This document shows, one piece after another, positions 35,771 to 47,214 of a DNA stretch of 64,000 nucleotides (the stretch's first letter is position 1; each line of letters begins with the position of its first letter). The notes under the pieces are model-generated. The model did not search any database. It was not told the DNA's origin and saw only the letters and a list, made by a program, of their open reading frames with translations. The position numbers and the translations under genes were made by a program. The DNA lies in assembly GCF_932276165.1 (NCBI RefSeq), contig NC_064009.1, positions 6,820,001-6,884,000 of the forward strand. Reading direction: 5' to 3'. The stretch comes from Plutella xylostella (lineage: Eukaryota; Arthropoda; Insecta; Lepidoptera; Plutellidae).

Positions 35771-38700
35771 TGACAGACGCTTAGCAAAACATAGAAGGAA
35801 GCTCATGTCCACAAACTATTTCTTCGAGTCCTTTTCGAGACAGATTTGATTTGAAGATTTGCTTTATTCTACTTCCATGGCGTTATATTAAAATAGTCGG
35901 TGTTCATTTTCTGTATGATTCTGCTCATTAATCTTAAAACTAATGATGATAAAATAAAAGCGGAGTATTTTTCAATATCTTTATTTCTAAGCACTGGTAC
36001 CATGACACAGCGAACACGACTTTTACAAATATGTATAAAATAATTAAAGATTCGGCAAATTATAATACCTGGCAAGGCCAAAACATATTGCATTAATCCG
36101 AAGATCATTTATACATGGTTTTGGATAAATTTATGAATAATTTCATGTCGATTTAAATACATTTAACTGTATCACAGGATATATTGTTTGTTAGATAGTG
36201 AAATTCAAAAGGCGCTAACAATTAAAAAAAAACAATTTGAAAGAAGAGAAATCCTTAAATAATTAACTCTTAACGACTACAGTACAATTCATAATATTAC
36301 AGAAGTTTCAAACTCAGAAGTAGTTTAACATATAAATATGTTGTAAATGAGATTTTAATATTATAATTTGACTGACAACATAAGCGCCTGATACAGTAAT
36401 TATGTTTTTTGTTAGTTAGTACATAGTTTCACCGAACATAAAAATATGAAGTCCATTTTTGACTAGAACGCTTAATTCTAATACAGAGAGATTCTTTTGG
36501 AAAATAATACTTTTGAAAAGCAGTTTAATAGCGAAAACATTTGGACAAATCGACTTAACGCTATTTGTTTAGTCTTGCGACAGGACCCAAGCCTCAATAG
36601 CCTTTTGGACACACATTATAGAATATATTGGGGAAAGGAAGTCAACAAATATATATATTTAAATATACATTACATTTAAAAGTAAATACATTCAATGTGT
36701 ACCACCGACTGAGCTCCTGACAACCATTCCCGACGAAGCAAAACGAAACTAACAATTCCTCCATTAAGACACTACGCATGTTCACACTCCTACATATTAT
36801 AGGTAGGTATATAGCCTTTCCTCTAATTTAGAATAACCATTATACATACTAAGTTACAAAATTTTAAATTTATTATAGGCTTTGCCTAATTATTGCACTA
36901 GCAAACTTATGTAGCTAAATCTTAATATGTATATCATTACAAAGTGATGTATTGGAAGTTCATAAAATAGGCGTATTTTGTTTCAATTGTGCTAAAGCGT
37001 AAGCGTAATACACATTGACAAACGACTGACCTCGAGTTACAAAGATTGTACTTGTAATAAACCTCTTGTAAATAAAACATTATTTACATAAGTTAATCGT
37101 CGCGCTAAAATGTATGTTAGTAATAAACACATGATCTAATCTAACAGTCAGTATGTGATTCAGTCGTTGCCAATGTGCCATACACACTGCTACAAGTGAT
37201 TAAATAAATTACTTCTTAGATATCCTTTCGTCATGAGACCAAATAATTGTAATTTGTAATTCCTAATAATGAGATACATCTCCGTTTTCTATCATTTTTG
37301 TAATTCAAGTAAAAAAAGATTCTAATAATTACGTGTACTTTTAGAGATCAATCCAGAAGGAACAATAAAAATAGCCAATAAATTAGTGTGCACAAATTTT
37401 TGCATTCGCATTACATGGGCACTTATTGTGTAACGGGCTTTTTAAATTATCTTTTTAGTGCCAGTAGCTTTACTTAGATTTAGCATAGTTGTTTACTGAC
37501 AATAAAGCAGTCTTCTTCTGATACTAATCACCTTCAACTAGCCAATGATATTTACTATGACCCTGTTGCGTAAGCAATCAGGGAAAAGCATGAATTATTT
37601 TCATATTCCCGATGCAACAGGGAAGCATGCTTTAATACAGCTGTTTTTATAACAAATCTTTCCTACACCACGACTGACCTAAACATCTTTCGTTTCTTTT
37701 TACGTATTCCTATCACCTGGAAGCCGTTCCTTACCTACAATGGAGACTCAGCTTGGACCGTGACGTCATAGTAGCAGCTTCATTCAGACCGAATGAACTA
37801 ATCGGAGAAGGTTTACTGACATTTTCACTGTAGTGATTATAATTCTGTTGTGTTAATACAAGTCCTGACAGGCAAAGAGTGAGTGCCATTGCAATCAAAT
37901 ACTTAGTTCATTCAATAAAAATATTCTTTAGAAGATGAGATCGTCACCTATAAAAATAAGATCATAGATTTTCTCTATCACTACAGCAGTTACTATGCGT
38001 ACATATGCGTATAAATGTACTGACAGGCTACAAGACATCACGGTCACCCTACAACCTATTACACCTCTATCACAGTGTAAATAATGCACTCATGTTAACA
38101 AACTATCAAAAATCAACTTAACATACGACAAAATACAAGTAAAAATGTAAAAAAATAATAGACCATACAAGTGTACAACAAATAAACATTATAAAGTAAT
38201 AAAATATATAGCTGATAAAATGTAAAGAAACAAAGCTAATATAATGTCTGTAAAGTGTAAGAAGACGCACTAAAATTCATAAACAATAAACATGAATAAA
38301 ATACTGACATATCAGTAAGTATAGCCCATGAAAAACATTTTGTGCTACAGAAACTTATTTCAAATTGATTACATAAACCTTGAATACATATTATATGCTA
38401 CAAATCATAAAAGCATTAAATTTATCGCCCGCATACGCTTTTTTTCGTAGGTTCTTGGTATGTCCACTTATTTGGTGCAAATATAAAGAGCCAACCATCC
38501 CTATTTTTAAATTGAATTGTTTTTTGTAACGTGTATCATCTTCTAAAATGCTAAGGCGATTTAAATTCAATATAATATGCCTTAGTTCAGACTGATCAAA
38601 ATAATGTTACGAAAGAGACCCAAATAGTTTAATTAAATTTATCAGCACATACGTAATATTCTTCACTTAAATACAAAAGCCGTATCAAAACCTGACACTA

Positions 38701-39118
38701 AGATATAAACATTAAAACTAACCGATTACATTTTAATCCACACGAAAACAGATCTCTAGTTTACAAAACATAGGTATAACTGTAAAATTTTAATACAACA
38801 TGTTTTACCACATTTCTGGAAAACCTGGATAGTCAAGTCATTGAAGTAACGTACAGTCAGCCTCACATAAACATGTGTACTTTTTTACCATGTCAAAATA
38901 TAAATGCTACAAAGTCTTTGACGCGGTACAAAAGTATAACATACACATGAAGCCGACTATATAAGTATAAGGCAGTGAAATCTGACCCCTCTCAGAAGCA
39001 TTGTTACTATGAGAGGGGGGTCAGGTTTATCTGGACATGACCGTACCTATGCACTCGGGTACATACTGGGTGGTTGTGTGAGTCACTCGGCGAGTCACCC
39101 GGCGAGCGGGTCCGGCTG
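35771..39118. other. Long AT-rich stretch, possibly 3' untranslated
   Basis: No protein, RNA gene or complete mobile element is recognised in 3.3 kb. It lies directly downstream of the minus-strand gene ending at 39119 and may hold its long 3' UTR. A hairpin 'ctgacccctctca' / 'tgagaggggggtcag' lies at 38982-39024, about 100 bases past that stop codon. Confidence 0.4.
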
Positions 39119-42100
39119 CTAGTTGCCGCTCACCACCTTGCGACTCTCCAGCTCATCCATGGTGTTCGAACTGGAAAATGTGTGGAAATATATGAGTACA
39201 CTGTAATGTATAATTGCAAAAGCGGATGATTTTTATCTCAAATTATCCAACCCAACGTCATCCTTCGCTTTCAGTGGTGGTGATAGTGAACAGGTAAACG
39301 CAGCGTCTAACTTTATAGGCATTTTCAGTCAAATTAATTTATGTTATACCGCTAGAGGCAAACGCTTTGATTCCAATAAATTAGTACCACAACAATGGTT
39401 TTCGTCTCTTATGAATACCTGTACAGCATGCCTATCATGGGGAGTACGACAGGTTGACAGCATTTTCTGTCGCACTCGCTCTTGAGGCCGCGCGATGTGT
39501 CTTATCGTACGCGTCCTGCGCCCCATGCTAGGTATGCTGATATAATAGTAATGCTGGCATCACACATGGCTATTCGTATTTGTTATTGGATGTTTGCTGA
39601 GTGTGCCAAGTACCAAAAATGCACGCAAATTCGGCATTCATTTTGGCGAATATACTGACCACACATGGAAGTAGAAATACGTATAAAACTATAAATAGAC
39701 AAATGAGGTGGTAGTATAGGTATGTTAGCTACCGTATCTTGTCGTCGTTCTTCCACGAGGTGACCTGGATGTGCGGCGGCGGCAGATAGCTGCGCAGCGA
39801 CTGCACCAGCTGGATCGTGTCCAGGAGAACTGGAAACAACAGACATGTTTATTATTGTTAAGCCGTCTTTATACAGGTTTTATCAGGATTTCAGGCTATA
39901 AAAGATATTAATGTATAAGAAGAAAGGTGAAAAGTCATGTTCGACGCGCTGTCTACTTATGTCTGGCAACCATTTTAGATAATTTGCTGATCCGAAAATA
40001 GCAATACCACTCACTCTTCTGCAGCTGCTCGCTCTGCTTCCCGTACGGCTTGCACATGGCGGGGCGCACGCAGGGGCGCATGCGCTGCAGGTTGCGGGCG
40101 AGCTCGGCGAAGGCTCGTACCACTCGCTCCTGCGCGCCGGCGCCGCTGCCGCGCTCCGAGCCAGTGGAGGTGGAGGGGGCGGCGGAGAGCGACTCGAGGG
40201 ACTCGAGGTTGGCCCTGGAATGGAAGGGGGTGGGGGTTTAGTGAATGAGAAACAAAAGCTACACAGCTACATATACCAACTAAACTAGGATATCATTATG
40301 ATGTGTCAATCGGCAAATCGTGCATGGCTTGAGCCCCATGCTACTGTTACTGGTACAACATAAGCAGCATAAGCTTATTTGCACTCAAAGCAGTGGTTCC
40401 ACTTAATCACCAAGAAACATGATGACATGCGTTCTATTACCATAACTCCTGAGGAAGGCAATAAACTACACTTTCATTCAATCATTCACTCACTGACCTG
40501 AGGAAGTCTGTGAGCTTGTGGTCGTCGGTGTAGTGGTGCTTGTTGCTGCAGAACTATTGCACCTTCATTCACTCACTCACTCACTCATTCACTCACTGAC
40601 CTGAGGAAGTCTGTGAGCTTGTGGTCGTCGGTGTAGTGGTGCTTGTTGCTGCAGAACTATTGCACCTTCATTCACTCATTCACTCACTCATTCACTCACT
40701 GACCTGAGGAAGTCTGTGAGCTTGTGGTCGTCGGTGTAGTGGTGCTTGTCGCGCGGGGTGGAGTGCAGTCGCAGCGACTGTTGCTGCAGAACTATTGCAC
40801 CTTCATTCACTCACTCATTCACTCACTGACCTGAGGAAGTCTGTGAGCTTGTGGTCGTCGGTGTAGTGGTGCTTGTCGCGCGGGGTGGAGTGCAGCCGCA
40901 GCGACTGTTGCCGCAGAACTATTGCACCTTCATTCACTCACTCACACACTCATTCACTCACTGACCTGAGGAAGTCTGTGAGCTTGTGGTCGTCGGTGTA
41001 GTGGTGCTTGTCGCGCGGGGTGGAGTGCAGCCGCAGCGACTGTTGCCGCAGAACTATTGCACCTTCATTCACTCACTCACACACTCATTCACTCACTGAC
41101 CTGAGGAAGTCTGTGAGCTTGTGGTCGTCGGTGTAGTGGTGCTTGTCGCGCGGGGTGGAGTGCAGCCGCAGCGACTGTTGCTGCAGTAACGCGGCGGCGG
41201 CTGAAGGCGACAGTTTGTCGGAGGAGCGACGGTCGCTCTTGTCAGGGGTTAGGCCCGCTGTTGGGGAGATTGTGGATATTAGTGGAAAGAATATAGTCTG
41301 TTTGTAAACTAGTATATAAAATAGACAGTAAAACATAAAGTAGGGATCAAACGGTGGATCTAGACACGCGGTAGCGTGTCAAGCCAACTTCGAGTAACAG
41401 AACTGGCGAGCCGCACCGTGTGTAATATTTACACGAACCATTTGGAGCTACTTTTGACCCCTTCATAAATCAAAAACTATTTAATATAAACGTATGAAAT
41501 TTGGCTGTATGTGTTCTAAATTTCATAAACGTATCTCAAACGGTTATTTAGATATTAATGTCCAAAAAACCTCAATTTTATCATTGACTGACTCACCTAT
41601 AGACCAAAACTCTTAAACTTGTTTTACTTTGATTCTCACTAGATGGCGCTGCTGTAAAACTTTCTACATCGCGGTATGGTTGTTTTATGACCACGATATA
41701 ACATTTCCTATACTGAGTATAAACATTGGATTCGAAGGCGTACATATCTACATAATACTACACATGCAAGCCATCGCTTCAAAACACCTCTTATGTGTAT
41801 AGGCTCTAAAGGATACTATGGATATGAGGGCAAAAAAGAAAGAAACAAAAGTTGACGTTTACATAGCAACTCACTGAGGGCGGCGAGGAGCAATCGCTCC
41901 ATGGCCGCCGAGTCTTATAGCGACTGAGAGCACTACTCTGTGGGGCCTTGTTCATACTACCGCTACCGACTATTGCTATAAAAAACTCTCACGAACTATC
42001 CGATACGAAGGTAGATTGCGACAGCTCTGTTGGTCGTTAAAATTATCTGCGCCATTTTAAAATTATCTGTCCATGTAGTGAGGTTTACACGGGATAGGCG

Positions 42101-44320
42101 CTATAAGATGGCACTAAAAGCCCTGACCACATCTCTATTATAAAAATCTAAGAATTCAGAAGTGGGATCCTACTCCGTCCATATTTAAAAAAAAGAATAA
42201 ATAAAGAAACAAAAGGCGATGTTTACATAGCAACTCACTGAGCGAGGTGCGGCGCGAGCGGCAGCTGGTAGTCTACACCGCGAAGGAGGCGCTCCATGGC
42301 CGCCGAGTCTCATAGCGACTGAGAGCACTCTGTGGGGCCTTGTTTGTACAACTACTACCGACTATCGCTATCAAAAACTTTCACGAACTATCCGACACGA
42401 CGGTAGATAGCTATGTACATCGCCGGTGGACGTTAAACCAGGAATGTGCGCCATTTTATACCATAGACTGGTACTGGCTTTGAACTGTCCATGTAGTGAG
42501 GTTTACACGGGATAGGCGCTATAAGATGGCACTAATAGTCCTGACCGAATCTCTAATTTTAAAAACCTAGCAATTCAGAAGTGGGATCCTACTCCGTCCA
42601 TCGGTCATAAAAAATCCATAATATTATATTTTAAAAAAGAATAAAGAAAGAAACAAAAGTTGACGTTTACATAGCAACTCACTGAGGGCGGCGAGGTGCG
42701 GCGCGAGCGGCAGCTGATAGTCTGGCGCGCCGCGCAGCAGCCGCTCCATGGCCGCCGTGTCTGACAGCGGAGCTGCACTCGCGTCTGTGGGGGGATGGCT
42801 GTTAGTTCTTCTTCTTAGTTCACAAACAGGAGAAACTAAGCAGCCTGGTTGCAGCCAGTAAAACATAATTATGACAATGAATGGGAGCAGGATACTAGAC
42901 AACTACAAACTCTCATATATTTCACTGGCTACCACATTCTGTCTGCAACCGCTACGCTGTCTAGTGAGCTTATGTTTAAATTATAATAAGGTTATCTGTT
43001 TGATCATTATTATAAAGTGAGTCTAGGGTATGCCACTGCAGTGAAAGGATTAGCTAGTCAGAATGTTGTAATTCTTCGATGCTAGCTTCATCAATCAGGC
43101 TCCTTTCAATTTTCAAAATCAAAAAGAGGCAATTACTCCACATATCACACATCAGCTCTGCCTCCAAAATTCCAAAAACTAGGTATAAAAAAAAGTAAAA
43201 CAGAACTTTGACTTGCCATTTTTTTTACCTGGAATATAGGTAGGTTGTTGTGAGAGATGCTGCTGGATGGACTTCTGCGTCATCTCCAGTTGGTTCTTGT
43301 AGTAGCGGCACGCCGGGTTCGGGCAGTTTTGAACCACCTCTATTATAAACTCCTTCTCCATGCCAAACTGTTCACGGCCTATTGTGTATGACTCTATGAC
43401 CTGTAATGAAAAATTTGAAGGTTAAAATGGGAAACCTTTGCACAAAATATAAAATGTACACTTTATTATAATAATGAAAAGTGGGTAGAATGGTTTGTTT
43501 TCAATTTATAATTTCATCTCAGGTGATTTACCATTACAGTTATGCGAATACAAACTCCACATTTACATTGTGTTTGACCTAAATAAGATTCTAATATGAA
43601 TGTTACTGTGGCATACTTACGGCTCTGACTGTGGCTTCTAAGCCAAGATGGAGACCATGCGGTCCATTCATGTGCTTCAACATGACAGCATTAGCAAAAT
43701 GTTCATATGGCAGAATTATTTTGCCATTTTCACGCAATATCAGCCTGCCTTGTGTGTCTAAACCCACACGGGACGCCATCATCCTGAAAGAATAACACAA
43801 ATCTTATTTATTTATTGTTAAGGAGGAAGCTTTGAACTTAGTTTTTTTACAATACTACTGTACTGTACCACCAGCATTTTTATTAATTCATCAGTATTTT
43901 CGATTTATTTAATAATTATTATTTATTACACAACTGTGTAATTGTGTAAGCTAACCATCACATATAACAAGGAAGTTTTACAGAATTGACTGGACCTCAG
44001 TGCATTTGAACTGTTTAGTACTACATATCACTTTACATCAACAAAGAAATATAACAAGAAAGCAAATAACAAAAGACTCACTGTAAATATGCAGCGCTGG
44101 GCAGCATGGAGGACTCCTTGAGGTCGCTGAAGCACTGCAGCAGCTCGATGCTCGGGTTCCAGCCCTTGTTCTGCAGGTAGAGCTGCAGCAGCATGTACAG
44201 CTTCTCCGTCACGTACCCCTCGCCGCCGTGCGGGGCGCCCGCGCTCGACCCCGCCGCGGCGCTAGAAGACCCGCCTGCACTCTTCGCCAGAACATTCTTC
44301 ATCGTCTCGGCCAAATCCAT
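39119..44320 (-). CDS. Conserved-looking 393-residue protein, unnamed (eight coding exons)
   Basis: Coding exons in order: 44082-44320, 43621-43783, 43229-43400, 42683-42784, 41101-41257, 40015-40214, 39733-39829, 39119-39170; all joins keep phase and total 1182 bases. The start is the ATG at 44320 ('MDLAETMKNVLAKSAGG'), the first Met after an in-frame stop in the leader exon. Regions: a Ser/Ala-rich N-terminus; a dense helical block ('YVTEKLYMLLQLYLQNKGWN', 'MLKHMNGPHGLHLGLEATVR', 'SYTIGREQFGMEKEF', 'CPNPACRYYKNQL'); a low-complexity middle; and a C-terminal block ('NLQRMRPCVRPAMCKPYGKQ', 'DTIQLVQSLRSYLPPPHIQV'). No signal peptide, membrane segment or catalytic motif is seen. The sequence has the texture of an old, conserved intracellular protein, but I could not assign a family. 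Confidence 0.85.
40490..41100 (-). repeat. Minisatellite made of an exon's 3' end and its splice donor
   Basis: The last part of coding exon 41101-41257, with its donor and the start of the following intron, is repeated downstream. 'ctgacctgaggaagtctgtg' starts at 40493, 40596, 40699, 40826, 40961 and 41096 (the last is the real exon). Spacings are 103, 103, 127, 135 and 135 bp. Each copy keeps AG|GTCAGT. Intron filler is a (CATT/CACT) simple repeat. The copies do not keep reading phase as cassettes (74 or 80 bases from candidate acceptors). Confidence 0.9.
41839..42640 (-). repeat. Two decayed tandem copies of a coding exon
   Basis: The segment around coding exon 42683-42784 is triplicated. 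'acatagcaactcactgag' recurs near 41862, 42224 and 42672. Copy at 42236-42320 still reads 'MERLLRGVDYQLPLAPHLA' but has lost one codon and has an in-frame stop upstream. Copy at 41874-41930 retains only 'MERLL' and the donor side. Both keep a flanking 'ctgtggggccttgt' and a shared downstream filler, so they are duplicates of the locus rather than retrocopies. Confidence 0.85.
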
Positions 44321-44453
44321 CTTGTAGATGTCCAAATAAGTCCTCTTTTGGGAATCCTGCGCCAAAACAAACAAACACTGCAGGGTAAAATGCAAGATCG
44401 ATATTGCACTCGTTGGTGGTAAATATTTAGAGTGAAATCGAGCTGTTGCTTAC

Positions 44454-44545
44454 CAGAATGAAAGGATTTATGGGCAGGCGTTTTAGAAACACTAGTCAGC
44501 CTTTTTGTATTTCAATTACGGGCCGCCATCCAATTAGAATTTTAC
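44454..44545 (-). promoter_or_regulatory. Probable non-coding first exon with a short upstream reading frame
   Basis: A donor GTAAGC at 44453 fits the acceptor before 44356. The exon carries 'ATGGCGGCCCGTAATTGA', a five-codon upstream frame (MAARN), and in the main frame a TGA followed by no ATG until 44320. The 5' limit of the exon is unknown. Confidence 0.55.
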
Positions 44546-44559
44546 AGAAATCATAAAAA

Positions 44560-44992
44560 TTACAAAAATCTTCAAATGCAGCCTTTTTTTGACGCTGTCG
44601 TAGCTGTCAAACTTGTTTTTTTTTTAGTGCGTTTCAAAATTTTTGAATACTGTGGTTTTTCTTTCACAGTGCTCCATATTTCGCGATTAGGATTCGTAGC
44701 GATTGGCGCTGTACAGAATCTGCTGGAAGCGGACTCATAAATAAACCGCATGAGATGGAATACATAAATATACGTACATACGTACGTGCATAAATATACG
44801 TAGCTATGCAACGTTGATTCATTGCGAGTGACAGTTTTTATGGCCCAGTTCCACAGACCAACTACAAATAGACTCGCAATCGCCGTGTGCACTATTCTTT
44901 TTCTCACTCAAACCATAGATGTTGCCGACAAAAAAATAAAACCTAAATATGGGGAAATTTAACTTATCATAATAACAAAAACAAAACTTCAG
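44560..44992. other. Upstream flank of the 393-residue gene
   Basis: No coding family recognised; the open minus frame 44572-44907 has no similarity I know. Short 'tacgta' repeats lie at 44770-44805. Confidence 0.4.
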
Positions 44993-45181
44993 TATATCGT
45001 CGGTTGATAGGAAAAAGACACTAAAGGCTAATGTTTCAATAGCCAGATAAAAGTTTTGCTGGGAAATAATTTTGATGCTGTTGCGTCTCAATGTTTCTCA
45101 ATGTTTGTATTACCCAGATAACATTTATCTGAATATTGAAAAATCTGCCTTAGTGAGCTTTTCCTGTCAACCGACGATATA
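44993..45181. mobile_element. MITE of about 189 bp
   Basis: The left end 'tatatcgtcggttgatagga' pairs with the right end 'tcctgtcaaccgacgatata', with a second paired block inside ('gtttcaatagccagataaa' against 'tttatctgaatattgaaaaa'). Flanking TA suggests a TA target. Confidence 0.75.
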
Positions 45182-45464
45182 AGAAAAAAAACTTTACTCA
45201 TACTTATTTGATTTCAATATTTTTGATTGAATTGATTGAATTGCACTATCCCAGCCAGGTTTTACCCTGCATCCTGGATACGCCAGGCCCACTGGGTAGC
45301 ACAGAATATTTTTAAGGGAGGGGGAACACACGCTCAGGGACAGGTTGGGAAAGTGAGTATAATCGACCGAGTATGCACCCTAAAAAGCCAATATAGGAAG
45401 AGTAGGTACAGGTAAGGAATAAGGTTTTTGGAGAGCGTATCTGTGGCCATCTGTGGCTTACTCG

Positions 45465-46115
45465 TGGCTCGCAGTGGTCCTGTACTGATGCTACAGTGGT
45501 CCTGTGCTGATGCTGCAGTGGTCCTGTGCTGATGCTGCAGTGGTCCTGTGCTGATGCTGATGTTGTCCTGTGCTGATGCTGCAGTGGTCCTGTGCTGATA
45601 CTGCAGTGGTCCTGTGCTGATGCTGATGTTGTCCTGTGCTGATGCTGCAGTGGTCCTGTACTGATGCTGCAGTGGTCCTGTGCTGATGCTGCAGATGTCC
45701 TGTGCTGATGCTGTAGTTGTCCTGTGCTGTTGCTGATATTGTCCTGTGCTGATGCTGCAGTTCCCTGTGCTGATGCTGCAGTTGTCCTGTGCTGATGATG
45801 CAGTGGTCCTGTGCTTATGCTGATGTTGTCCTGTGATGATGATGCAGTGGTCCTGTGCTTATGCTGATGTTGTCAATTGTTGTCCTGTGCTGATGCTGCA
45901 GTTGTCCTGTGCTGATGATGCAGTGGTCCTGTGCTTATGCTGATGTTGTCCTGTGATGATGATGCAGTGGTCCTGTGCTTATGCTGATGTTGTCCTGTGC
46001 TGATGCTGCAGTTGTCCTGTGCTGATGATGCAGTGGTCCTGTGCTTATGCTGATGTTGTCCTGTGCTGATGATGCAGTGGTCCTGTGCTGATGCTGTAGT
46101 GTGTGACAGTGTTCC
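45465..46115. repeat. Minisatellite of 21-bp units
   Basis: About 30 units of 'tggtcctgtgctgatgctgca' and variants ('tgttgtcctgtgctgatgctg'), multiples of 21 bp with small deletions. Blocks of several units repeat as higher-order units (for example near 45800-45880 and 45915-45995). The open minus frame (45873-46136; Gln/His/Thr-rich) is a consequence of the 21-bp period. Confidence 0.9.
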
Positions 46116-46436
46116 TGTGTCTGATACTGCAGTCATGTGGATGTAGATTCATCTAGCGTTCCTATGCCTTGCGTCTGTGGCTTCTGGGGTGGGTAGTTTA
46201 CGGGATTGATGATACTTATTCTGTGTTTGTGCGTCTTCGAATGGTGGTGATAGTTGATTGAAAATAAATTGATTGTTTACTTCTATTTATTATTCAGTTC
46301 TAGCTTGTTCATATGTAGGCGGCGGTTGCATATTAGCTATAGTTGCTATAATGATTTTATTGTATTTTATCCTGTGTTCGTTTTACAGTTTCCTTTGAAT
46401 AGCGTTCGTTGATGTAGACAGCTACATCTCTCCATG

Positions 46437-47195
46437 GTTCTACCTTTTTTGGCATAAGATTTTTTTGCCTAATCTCGTATTGCATAGTAACGTTTGGTCA
46501 AAGTCTCGTTACGCCGAAAATCGTATGGCATAAATCTCGTTTAGTAAAAAGTTATTTCGCATAACATTGTTTAGCCTAATAATGGTATGGCCAAATCTTG
46601 AATAGCCTAATAATGCTATGGCATAGGTTTATACAAAGTAATAATATTCGTTTGGCTTTAACTTTGACGGAGCGTCTCCCTACATAGCGCAAACTGGTGA
46701 CTTGTATTGTTTCCGCTGTTTGGAAAACGCTCCGCTCCGCTTCGCTGCGCTCCGCTTTGGTTTTGATGAACATGTGCACCTAACACGCTCCTCCTCGCTT
46801 TGCTCGTCGTCGCACCTATTTTTAGGTTTCGATCTCAAGGGGTTTGTAATAATTATATTGGTCGTTAACTTTCGATTTTTTGATCATACAATATCGTGAT
46901 TTTCGGGATGTAGGAGAAAAATACCACAATTTGTACATTTACTACATACTTAATATATTATTTATTAAGATAACATTAGGAGAAACAAGATTATACATAG
47001 GTATAGACGAACATAAATTTGAGCAAACGAAACTTAGGTGTTTAAAGATTGTGCCTAAAGAGTTTTAGACGAAACGAGCCTTATGCCACATAAGTCTTGG
47101 CAAAGTGATGGTTCGGCCAAAAAAGTTTAGACCATACGAGTTATGCGAAATGAGTTTTGGTCAATAAAGATTATGCCAGATGAGCGGAACCCCTC
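46437..47195. repeat. Word-palindrome B (foldback-like, shares core with A)
   Basis: The left arm (46437-46660) repeats words such as 'ggcataa', 'tctcgttt' and 'gcctaa' with AT-rich filler. The right arm (about 47030-47195) has the complementary words ('ttatgcc', 'aaacgag', 'ttggc'). The outermost sequences 'ggttctacctttttt' with 'ggcataagat', and 'ttatgccagatgagcggaac', also pair loosely. The GC-rich core at 46726-46825 lies near the centre. No transposase or other protein is recognised. Confidence 0.6.
46726..46825. repeat. GC-rich core of word-palindrome B
   Basis: Starts 'cgctccgctccgcttcgctg', then 'gtgcacctaacacgctcc', 'tcctcgctttgctcgtcgtc' and 'gcacctat'. It matches 1939-2040 almost base for base over most of its length. 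Both strands are open for 30-40 codons; one strand reads 'VHLTRSSSLCSSSHL' in both copies. That is more likely shared DNA than protein. Confidence 0.75.
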
Positions 47196-47214
47196 TCCAT
47201 AATATACCAAGTGG

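Noticed and set aside
45465..46136. Gln/His-rich protein on the minus strand
   Set aside because: A 21-bp minisatellite; the frame breaks at unit-length changes and there are no splice sites.
46576..46899. Small proteins encoded in the GC-rich core of word-palindrome B
   Set aside because: Both strands are open and the shared residues with 1968-2168 follow from DNA identity; there is no start codon at a common position.
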